From NCBI GenBank assembly GCA_046047235.1, contig JBJOII010000176.1, positions 1 through 7,225 of the forward strand: DNA of 7,225 bases, written 5' to 3'. Positions 1-5,982 of the stretch are shown here, in pieces. The notes under the pieces were generated by a model, which worked only from the letters and a program-made list of their open reading frames with translations, was not told where the DNA came from and searched no databases. The position numbers and the translations under genes were made by a program. Position 1 is the stretch's first letter. Every line of letters starts with the position of its first letter. Origin of the DNA: JBMTVN01 sp046047235 (GTDB taxonomy: Bacteria > Verrucomicrobiota > Verrucomicrobiia > Limisphaerales > JAHDYP01).

Positions 1-1287
1 GGTTCGATGGCCACGGACGGGGCCCTGACCGTAGGAGATTTGACTTTAGGTAACGGGACATTGGGGGGCACCAATCTGGTTTCCGTGAGCGGGGTGATGG
101 AATGGACCGGGGGCACGATGGATGGAGCGGGGAGCACGCGTATTGAAGCCGGGGGCGTGCTGAATGCATCGGGCACGAGCATACGCTACCTCAATAACGG
201 TCGTGTCCTTGAGAACTACGGGATGTTCAACTGGAGTGACACGGGTCGGTTGTATGTCAATTCGGGCACGGGCTATTTCTACAACCGTGTTGGCGGTTTG
301 GTGGAGATGACCGGGGATGGTCTGCTGGATGCCTACTACTGGTCTGGGCTTGAGGTGGTCAACGAGGGGGTTTGGCGCAAGAGCGGGGGTGTTGGGGTGA
401 GTACCCTGGGTTCCAACAGTGGAGGTCCGACGAAGATCTTCAACAACGCGGGTCTGCTGGAGGTGCTCAGCGGTATGGTGCGGTTGAACACCTATGGCAC
501 GAGCACGCATACGGGTAGTTTTGCTGTGGCTGCCGGCGCGACTCTGGACCTGAACCAGGGGTCCCATGTCTTCGATGGGCTCACGAGCTTCACTGGTCTC
601 GGTTCCGTGAGGTTTGGAACGCCCACCACCTTCAACACGGATATTAGCGTGGGTGAGTTACAGGTCAGTATGGACACCAGTTCGGTGTTTGGTGGCAATG
701 GAACACTTAGCAACTCCGGCGCAGGAAAGATCACTGTGTTGCGTTCGACCACCCTGAACGGCTCGCTGAATATCGCGGGCACGCTGGATATAGCAGCGGG
801 CGTCACCTTGACTGTGGGACGAACCTTGACGCTTCAGGTCGAGGGCACGATCAACAATCCGGGAGTCCTGCGAGTGGGTGCGTTCAACGACTTGGGTGGT
901 ACCGTGACAGGCAATCTGCCGGTGGTTGTCGGCATCGTCACTACCGGCTTGAGCATTGAGGCTATCCATTTCAGTGACGGTGGACCGGCCTTGGTCAGAT
1001 CAGATGCGCTGGGGCGTGGGTTGGTCCTGGATAGCGTGGTGTTGCGCTGGCGCGGTCGGGTCGGAGGGAACTATGTGGTTGAAACCAGTGAGGACATGCA
1101 GCGCTGGTCTGAGGTTTCGTCGGAGATCCGGATGGATGCTCCGGGTAGCTTCACCGCGACGACGGAAGCAGGCTTCCAGCCGCACCGCTTTTATCGGGTG
1201 CGAGAGGTTGTTTCGGCAGGGGAACAGTCCTCTCCGGGCGACCCCAGGCCTGTTCTGCCTTTAAGCGGGGGCTATCAGGTGCCCTAG
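1..1287 (+). CDS. Secreted beta-helix repeat protein with verrucomicrobial C-terminal domain (5' partial)
   Basis: The frame is open from base 1 (two codons precede the first ATG at 7), so this is probably the C-terminal part of a larger protein; 428 residues are visible. Counting from the ATG at 7, residues 1-300 are rich in G, T, S, N and V, with short repeats such as 'WTGGTMDGAGSTRI', 'LENYG', 'FNNAG' and 'VAAGATLDL'. This pattern is typical of right-handed beta-helix or autotransporter-like surface proteins, where each turn supplies short beta strands. Residues about 342-399 form a separate module, running from 'VVLRWRG' through 'NYVVETSEDMQRWSEV' to 'HRFYRVRE'. It resembles the small C-terminal domain common on large secreted Verrucomicrobiota proteins. 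A tail of about 27 residues follows, with no PEP-CTERM, LPXTG or outer-membrane barrel signature. The likely location is the cell surface or outside the cell. An adhesin or matrix role is inference; no catalytic motif is visible. Confidence 0.8.
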   Translation, partial: GSMATDGALTVGDLTLGNGTLGGTNLVSVSGVMEWTGGTMDGAGSTRIEAGGVLNASGTSIRYLNNGRVLENYGMFNWSDTGRLYVNSGTGYFYNRVGGLVEMTGDGLLDAYYWSGLEVVNEGVWRKSGGVGVSTLGSNSGGPTKIFNNAGLLEVLSGMVRLNTYGTSTHTGSFAVAAGATLDLNQGSHVFDGLTSFTGLGSVRFGTPTTFNTDISVGELQVSMDTSSVFGGNGTLSNSGAGKITVLRSTTLNGSLNIAGTLDIAAGVTLTVGRTLTLQVEGTINNPGVLRVGAFNDLGGTVTGNLPVVVGIVTTGLSIEAIHFSDGGPALVRSDALGRGLVLDSVVLRWRGRVGGNYVVETSEDMQRWSEVSSEIRMDAPGSFTATTEAGFQPHRFYRVREVVSAGEQSSPGDPRPVLPLSGGYQVP

Positions 1288-1451
1288 AGCGGTTTCAGGA
1301 TGCTTGTAGCCCTTTTGTTCGGTGCCTCAGGCCCCATTGGCTGCGTCCGCTTGCCGCACTTTTTCGTCGACCGATTTAGCCGGGGTCGTCGCACGGGAGA
1401 GTTTCGGGTGGAACGATGGGGGTTGGCTGGTCTAGAGTCCGCGGCCATTCC

Positions 1452-2393
1452 ATGAAGCATTTGTTCAAGACGGTCTTGTTGTGCGCGGCTGTGGGCTGCG
1501 TGTCGTTGGCGCTGTCGGCTCCTCAGGCACCCGGTCGACGCCTGTTGCTGGCGGATGACTCAACGCATCGACTGGCGATTGTAGCGCCGAACGGCTCCTT
1601 GGAGTGGGAGTATGAGGTGGGGGCGATTCATGACGCGCATGTGCTGCCGAACGGGAACATGTTGACGCAGCTGGGATGGCAACGGGTGGTGGAGATCAAC
1701 CCGGCGAAGGAGATTGTGTGGGAATATGACGCGGGGAAGATGAACGGGAATGAGGGCAAGCGGGTGGAGGTGCACGCGTTTCAGCGGCTGGATGATGGTT
1801 TGACCATGATTGCTGAGAGTGGTCCGGGACGGATTATTGAGGTCGACCGTGCGGGTAGGATTCAGCATGTGATCAGTCTGAAGCTGGAGCAGTCGAATGC
1901 CCATAGTGATACCCGATTGGTGCGGAAGCTGGAGAACGGTCATTATCTGGTGGCGCACGAAAACCTGGGGCGGGTGCGGGAGTATGATCGTGCGGGCGAG
2001 GTGGTTTGGGATTATGAGGTGCCGCTTTTTGGGAAGGAACGGAAGGGCGGGCACGGGCCGGAGGCTTTTGGGAACTCGGTCTACAGTGCGTTTCGTTTGG
2101 ACAACGGGAACACCCTGATTGGGACGGGCAACGGCCACAGCGTGCTGGAGGTGACTCCCGCGAAGGAGATTGTGTGGAAAGTGGAGCAGAACGATTTGGC
2201 GGGGATTACCCTGGCTTGGGTGACCTGTGTGGAGCGGTTGGCCAACGGCAACACCCTGATCGGGAACTGCCATGCCGGTCCGGAGAACCCGCAGTTTATT
2301 GAGGTGACGCCGGAAAGGGAAGTGGTGTGGTCGTTCCGGGATTTTGAGCGATTTGGCAATTCGACACCTGTGCAGTGGGTGCTAAAGGAATGA
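1452..2393 (+). CDS. Exported six-bladed beta-propeller protein (PQQ-like / arylsulfotransferase-like repeats)
   Basis: The 313-residue protein starts with a signal peptide: positive residues K2 and K6, a hydrophobic core, and a likely cleavage after 'ALSA' near residue 23. C16 in 'AVGC' is a weak lipobox candidate, but the hydrophobic stretch continues past it. The rest is a repeat of about 47-56 residues. A turn 'L-x-(N/D)-G' occurs at residues 65, 113, 160, 216 and 263, and a strand ending in W (EW, IVW or VVW) at 52, 90, 186, 242 and 293, with a degenerate one near 138. This gives six blades. Several blades carry 'EVTPxxEIVW', as in PQQ-like and arylsulfotransferase-like propellers. Histidines precede the turn in blades 1-3 (H60/H63, H108, H151), but no complete active site is recognised. 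The function is unknown; binding or periplasmic scaffolding is inference. An in-frame ATG at 1416 has a slightly better purine-rich upstream region (GGGTGG) and would add 12 residues. The ATG at 1452 was chosen because it places a compact signal peptide at the N-terminus. Confidence 0.8.
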   Translation: MKHLFKTVLLCAAVGCVSLALSAPQAPGRRLLLADDSTHRLAIVAPNGSLEWEYEVGAIHDAHVLPNGNMLTQLGWQRVVEINPAKEIVWEYDAGKMNGNEGKRVEVHAFQRLDDGLTMIAESGPGRIIEVDRAGRIQHVISLKLEQSNAHSDTRLVRKLENGHYLVAHENLGRVREYDRAGEVVWDYEVPLFGKERKGGHGPEAFGNSVYSAFRLDNGNTLIGTGNGHSVLEVTPAKEIVWKVEQNDLAGITLAWVTCVERLANGNTLIGNCHAGPENPQFIEVTPEREVVWSFRDFERFGNSTPVQWVLKE

Positions 2394-2510
2394 GGGGCTT
2401 AAGCTCGTGCGGAGGTCATCCTGCGGAACGCGGTTGGAACGCACTTGGCTGATCGATCTGGCGGCGGGGTGTTGTGCCTTGGAGACAGGCAAAAAGAGGG
2501 TGGGCAAAAA

Positions 2511-2591
2511 ATGAGCGGTAGGGTCGGGGAGGGCGAGAGGGGATTGCTTCCCAGCCGATGCTGGATTGTTTTGTTGCCTGATCCCGCGTGA
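2511..2591 (+). CDS. Possible 26-residue leader peptide upstream of ilvD
   Basis: A short open frame begins ATG AGC GGT and ends at TGA (2589-2591). It has a purine-rich stretch (GAGGGTGGG) about 6-14 bases upstream. The peptide has seven I/L/V residues out of 26, including a consecutive I-V-L-L near its C-terminus (residues 19-22). Leader peptides that control branched-chain amino acid operons carry such runs, and the next gene is ilvD. The stop codon lies in the loop of an inverted repeat (2578-2604). Against it: the rest of the peptide is G/R/E-rich, a run of four can arise by chance, and no T-run terminator follows directly. This is a candidate only. Confidence 0.2.
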   Translation: MSGRVGEGERGLLPSRCWIVLLPDPA

Positions 2592-2604
2592 CAAGCTGGA
2601 TCAG
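2551..2604 (+). promoter_or_regulatory. Paired hairpins in the ilvD upstream region
   Basis: Two stems can be drawn: CCAGC (2551-2555) with GCTGG (2560-2564) around a CGAT loop, and CTGATCC (2578-2584) with GGATCAG (2598-2604) around a 13-base loop. The heptamer GCTGGAT occurs twice (2560-2566 and 2595-2601), so CCAGC could pair with either copy. Pairing with the second copy would disrupt the second stem. This is an attenuator-like arrangement, but no terminator U-tract directly follows the second stem. Regulatory meaning is inferred. Confidence 0.25.
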
Positions 2605-2615
2605 ATCCTTAGTAT
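2588..2615 (+). promoter_or_regulatory. Candidate sigma70-type promoter for ilvD
   Basis: GTGACA (2588-2593; five of six matches to TTGACA) is separated by 16 bases from TAGTAT (2610-2615; four of six matches to TATAAT), with the ilvD ATG 26 bases further on. The spacer contains the perfect palindrome GGATC-A-GATCC (2598-2608), which could be an operator. If this is the real promoter, transcripts would begin near 2622 and would not contain the possible leader peptide. Confidence 0.3.
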
Positions 2616-2641
2616 GACCGCCTGTTTTTACGAGAAGACCT

Positions 2642-4906
2642 ATGCGCTCAGATACCATCAAGAAGGGTTTTGAACGGGCTCCGCACCGCAGTTTGTTGCG
2701 GGCCACCGGTTCGATTGAATCCGAGGACGATTTCAACAAGCCGTTTATCGCGATTGCGAACAGCTATACTGACTGTATTCCCGGTCACGCCCACTTGAAC
2801 GAAGTGGGGATGCTGGTGAAACGCCTCGTGAGGGAAGCCGGGGGCGTGCCTTTCATCTTCAACACCATTGGTGTGGATGACGGTATTGCGATGGGGCACG
2901 GTGGCATGAAGTACTCCCTGCCGTCCCGTGAGCTGATTGCCGATTGCGTTGAGACCATGGTGAAGGCGCATTGTTTCGACGGCATGGTCTGTATCCCGAA
3001 CTGCGACAAGATTGTCCCGGGTATGATGATGGCGGCGATGCGTTTGAACATTCCCACGGTCTTTGTCAGCGGTGGTCCGATGGCGGCAGGTATTGCTGAC
3101 CAGCAGGCGACCCATGAGGATTTGGCGGCGCATTTGCAGCCGGCGGCTGGCAAGTCCGACCTGATCTCGGTTTTCAAGGGGGTTGCGGAGCTGCAATCGG
3201 GCAAGATCACGGAGGAGCAGCTGAAGAAACTGGAGCAGACGGCTTGCCCGACCTGTGGATCCTGCTCGGGTATGTTCACGGCCAACTCCATGAACTGTTT
3301 GTGCGAGGCCCTGGGTGTGGCGCTGCCGGGCAACGGGACGGTGTTGGCGGTGTCGAAGGAGCGCGAGGCGCTTTATGAGCGAGCGGCCCGGATGATCATT
3401 GAACTGGTGGAGAAGGACATTAAGCCGCGGGACATTGCGACGCTGGAGGCTTTTGACAACGCGCTGGCTTTGGATGTGGCGATGGGCGGGTCGACCAACA
3501 CCATTCTGCACACGCTGGCGATCGCGCGGGAGGCGGGCATTGAATATGACATCGCACGGATCGACGCCATCTCGCGCCGGGTGCCTTGTCTTTGCAAGGT
3601 GTCGCCTTCTTCGGATTACCATGTGCAGGACGTGCAACGGGCGGGTGGCATTCACACCATTCTGGGTGAGTTGAAGCGGATGGGTGCTTTGACGACCTCG
3701 TGTCTGACGGTGACGGGGAAGACGTTGGGCGAGAACATTGACGACTGGGATATTCGGTCGGAGCGGTGCACGGATTGGGCGAAGGTTTCGCTGGTGGCGG
3801 GGTCTTCGGCGATGGTGGTGGATCCGAATGACAAGATGGGTCCGGCGGCGCGCACGGCGAGCGGTAACCTTGCGCCGAAGCCTATGCTGCATTTCCCGGC
3901 GGATCATCGGGCGATTGTGCTCTGGCGTTTTGCGGCGGCGTTTAACAATGGTGATGCGGTCACGGCCGCCCTGAACTTTGCTGAGGGCGCTGAACTGCAG
4001 GTGGACGATTCGGTGACGTGGAGTGGTCGTGCTGCGATCGAGGCGGGGTTGAAGGAGAAGTTTGCGGAGTTCAAGGGCTTGGTGAGGACCGAGTTGGGTT
4101 CGTTGGGTGAGGAGCCTGTGTTGGTGGTTTGGCAGTATGCCAAGGGTGGGGTGAAGTCGGTGCGCTGCGTGCTGCGGGTCAGCGACTATGGTGATTGGGT
4201 GATTTCGAAGGCGGGCCACGACTACAGTGAAGCTACCCTTGCGGCGGCGAAGCCGGCTGGATTGATGCCGTATGATCCGGCGTTCATGTTTAGTGCGGAG
4301 GATTGTATTCGCGAGAAGGCGCGGGCCTACACGGTCGATGGGGGTCTTTCGATTCTTTACGGCCAGCTGGCTCCGGAGGGCAGCGTGGTGAAGACGGCGG
4401 GGATCTCGCAGGGCTTCAAGGATTATTGCGGGCCCAGCTTTGTGTTTGAGGGTCCCTGTGTGATTTTTGAGAGTCAGGATGAGGCCTGTGAAGGCATTTT
4501 GGGCGGGAAGGTGAAGGCGGGCGATGTGGTGATTATCCGCAACGAAGGGCCTCGTGGAGGTCCCGGGATGCAAGAGATGCTTTCGCCTACGAGTTATATT
4601 GTTGGGATGGGACTTGGCGACAAGGTGGCGTTGATTACCGATGGGCGGTTCAGTGGTGGCACGGCGGGTGCATGTATCGGGCATGTTTCGCCGGAGGCGG
4701 CTGAGGGTGGTCCGATTGGGCTGCTGAAGGCCGGGGACCGTATACGGATTGATTTCCCGAACCGCAAGATGGACATCCTGGTGGAGGCGGCTGAACTGGA
4801 GGAGCGGAAGAAGACCTTCCAGCCGGTGAAGCGTGATTTGACTGGATGGCTATCGCGGTATCAGAAGCTGGTGACCAACGCCAGTACTGGAGCGATCTTG
4901 TCGTAA
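2642..4906 (+). CDS. ilvD: Dihydroxy-acid dehydratase with a large internal NTF2-like insertion
   Basis: This cytoplasmic iron-sulfur enzyme dehydrates 2,3-dihydroxy-isovalerate and 2,3-dihydroxy-3-methylvalerate to the keto acids that precede valine, leucine and isoleucine. The start is the typical family N-terminus 'MRSDTIKKGFERAPHRSLLRATG'-like motif. Other family motifs are 'GVDDGIAMGHGGMKYSLPSR' (residues 77-96), 'PNCDKIVPGM' with cluster Cys121, 'ACPTCGSCSGMFTANSMNCL' (201-220) with probable ligand Cys208, 'GGSTNT' (282-287), 'LTVTGKTLGEN' (355-365), 'NEGPRGGPGMQEML' (634-647) and 'ITDGRFSGGT' (665-674) with catalytic Ser671. The substrate motifs favour IlvD over sugar-acid dehydratases. 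The protein is 754 residues against about 560 usually. The extra length lies between residues about 373 and 560, and its centre (about 419-530) looks like an NTF2/SnoaL-type domain. A weak purine-rich AGAAG precedes the ATG. No other ilv or leu gene is adjacent. Confidence 0.95.
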   Translation: MRSDTIKKGFERAPHRSLLRATGSIESEDDFNKPFIAIANSYTDCIPGHAHLNEVGMLVKRLVREAGGVPFIFNTIGVDDGIAMGHGGMKYSLPSRELIADCVETMVKAHCFDGMVCIPNCDKIVPGMMMAAMRLNIPTVFVSGGPMAAGIADQQATHEDLAAHLQPAAGKSDLISVFKGVAELQSGKITEEQLKKLEQTACPTCGSCSGMFTANSMNCLCEALGVALPGNGTVLAVSKEREALYERAARMIIELVEKDIKPRDIATLEAFDNALALDVAMGGSTNTILHTLAIAREAGIEYDIARIDAISRRVPCLCKVSPSSDYHVQDVQRAGGIHTILGELKRMGALTTSCLTVTGKTLGENIDDWDIRSERCTDWAKVSLVAGSSAMVVDPNDKMGPAARTASGNLAPKPMLHFPADHRAIVLWRFAAAFNNGDAVTAALNFAEGAELQVDDSVTWSGRAAIEAGLKEKFAEFKGLVRTELGSLGEEPVLVVWQYAKGGVKSVRCVLRVSDYGDWVISKAGHDYSEATLAAAKPAGLMPYDPAFMFSAEDCIREKARAYTVDGGLSILYGQLAPEGSVVKTAGISQGFKDYCGPSFVFEGPCVIFESQDEACEGILGGKVKAGDVVIIRNEGPRGGPGMQEMLSPTSYIVGMGLGDKVALITDGRFSGGTAGACIGHVSPEAAEGGPIGLLKAGDRIRIDFPNRKMDILVEAAELEERKKTFQPVKRDLTGWLSRYQKLVTNASTGAILS
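3896..4231 (+). other. NTF2-like / SnoaL-like domain inserted in IlvD
   Basis: This segment encodes IlvD residues about 419-530. It opens with a helix-like 'IVLWRFAAAFNNGD' followed by 'AALNFAEGAELQ' and 'SGRAAIEAGLKEKF', then beta strands 'EEPVLVVWQYA', 'SVRCVLRVSDYGDWV' and 'ISKAGHDYS'. Helices ending in N-x-GD, the 'GRAAI' turn, and a final set of long strands are the usual signature of SnoaL/NTF2-like folds of about 110 residues. The 'PVLVVW' strand also recalls the SnoaL-like C-terminal domain of some ECF sigma factors. The assignment rests on pattern recognition and not on a profile search. Confidence 0.6.
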
Positions 4907-4911
4907 GCGAT

Positions 4912-4938
4912 CGGGGATTGGGCGGGGCCCGATCCCCG
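4912..4938. terminator. GC-rich hairpin between convergent genes, likely bidirectional terminator
   Basis: The arm CGGGGATTGGGC (4912-4923) pairs with GCCCGATCCCCG (4927-4938) through a three-base GGG loop, giving 12 pairs of which one is G-T. It starts 5 bases after the ilvD stop codon and ends 9 bases before the end of the opposite gene. It has no T-run on either side, so it would be an atypical intrinsic terminator or a 3'-end stabilising structure. Its position between converging genes supports a role in both directions. Confidence 0.6.
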
Positions 4939-4947
4939 GGCTGGAAA

Positions 4948-4974
4948 CTAGCAGCTGGGAGCTGAGCGGACAGG
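4948..4974. repeat. Dispersed repeat copy overlapping the 3' end of the hydrolase gene
   Basis: CTAGCAGCTGGG (4948-4959) and GGACAGG (4968-4974) recur in the same order near the right edge as CTAGTAGCTGGG (7178-7189) and GGACAGG (7190-7196). The copy here has eight extra bases between the two blocks. It supplies the TAG stop codon and the last few codons of the - strand gene. Confidence 0.4.
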
Positions 4975-5982
4975 GGTGAGTTGCATCCTACTCCTGAGCT
5001 CAGGTGCGCACCGCAGTCCGTCCACCAGGTGTTCAGGTAGGCGGCCGTAACCCGCTGCGGCACCGAGGAGGGAGCCGACTACTGCGCCTCTGTGGCAGTT
5101 GTCGCCGCCGACCATGGCGTTGGCGATCACCCCGCCTGCGAAGTCATCGGCGTATTTCCATGCGAGGTAGAGGGAGGCGGGAAAGGCATCGTCGATATAG
5201 CACGCGGGGCTGAGCTGGTAACCGATGACTGCGTCATCGGGTTGCGTGGACCATTGTTCTGCGCGGCGCAGCGAGAACCAGTTGGTGGCGATGGTTTGGA
5301 TGGCGTTGCGCAGGGGTTGCCCGTTGAAGACTGCGTGGAGGATGCGTGTGAGCGTATCGGCGGCGGACAACACGCTTGGGGAGCGGTGTGTAAGGGAGAC
5401 GTGCTCTTGGACTCTGGCACGCAGGGTGGGGAGGAGGTCATGGCTTAGGCAGGCGGCGAGGATGGGGACGTGGGCCAGGCCGCCGATATGGATGTCCTCT
5501 TTGCCGCACTTTCGGGGTTTTACTCCGCGGGCATAAGCCGAGAAGAAGTCCCGGTGGTATTCTTCTACGTAAGTATCCCGGTGCCGGCCCGGGGTGAGCA
5601 TGAAATCAATGTAGCGTTTGAGGTAGTCATTCGCGTCATAGTTTCCAGACGCGGTCAGGAGGTCCAACAGGGTTAGACCGAGCTGGTAGTTCAGGGTGTT
5701 TTCACCAGCTTTGAGGAATTGGTGATAATGCACGCCGCGTTGTCCCCAATAGCGGGCTTGGTCATGCAGGATATCGCCCTGTTCGTTGAGTGGCGTGTAG
5801 GAGGATCGCCAGAGAATGCTATCGGGATGCGGGTTGTGCGGCTCCTTGTAGGTTGTTATGCGGCCATAGTCCCTGACGAGTGCATTGCGGTCGTAGTACC
5901 AGTGGACGGGCATGGCGAGGGCATCGGCAATGAATGCGCCCCAGATGGTTCCGGATGGTTTGTCGGTTGTTTCAGGTGTCAT
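4948..5982 (-). CDS. ADP-ribosylglycohydrolase family protein with variant metal motifs
   Basis: The 344-residue protein matches the DraG/ARH all-helical fold. It has an N-terminal 'GAFIADALAMPVHW' (residues 15-28, the family's G-D-A-x-G-x-P motif), 'SLTHRSP' (196-202), and a C-terminal 'CYIDDAFPASLYLAWKYADDFAGGV' region (261-285) leading into 'VGGDNCHRGAVVGSLLGAAAG' (291-311). The family removes ADP-ribose from proteins or small molecules using two Mg or Mn ions. Here the first metal motif, normally TDDT, is not seen; the equivalent region reads 'LKAGENTLN' (90-98). The second, normally GGDTDT, reads GGDNCH (292-297). The enzyme may therefore use a different metal arrangement, act on another substrate, or be inactive. 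It is the second gene of a - strand unit, and its ATG overlaps the upstream stop codon (ATGA, 5979-5982), which suggests translational coupling. The last codons derive from repeat-like sequence. Confidence 0.8.
   Translation of the reverse strand: MTPETTDKPSGTIWGAFIADALAMPVHWYYDRNALVRDYGRITTYKEPHNPHPDSILWRSSYTPLNEQGDILHDQARYWGQRGVHYHQFLKAGENTLNYQLGLTLLDLLTASGNYDANDYLKRYIDFMLTPGRHRDTYVEEYHRDFFSAYARGVKPRKCGKEDIHIGGLAHVPILAACLSHDLLPTLRARVQEHVSLTHRSPSVLSAADTLTRILHAVFNGQPLRNAIQTIATNWFSLRRAEQWSTQPDDAVIGYQLSPACYIDDAFPASLYLAWKYADDFAGGVIANAMVGGDNCHRGAVVGSLLGAAAGYGRLPEHLVDGLRCAPELRSRMQLTPVRSAPSC

Noticed and set aside
1288..1451. Terminator or RNA gene between the first two genes
   Set aside because: Only a weak interrupted stem near 1321-1335 could be drawn, with no T-run and no recognisable RNA structure.
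1560..2273. 237-codon open frame on the - strand opposite the propeller gene
   Set aside because: It has H/P/L/R-rich composition and mirrors the repeat structure of the real gene. No independent motif is seen.
3758..4321. IlvD extra block as a frameshift, fused second gene or pseudogene
   Set aside because: The frame is continuous, both flanking halves keep all key motifs, and no stop or frame change is present, so an in-frame domain insertion is the simpler reading.
2648..4684. 678-codon open frame on the - strand opposite ilvD
   Set aside because: Its translation is an R/H/T-rich low-complexity string with no domain, typical of the antisense of a GC-rich gene, and it lies wholly inside the well-supported ilvD.
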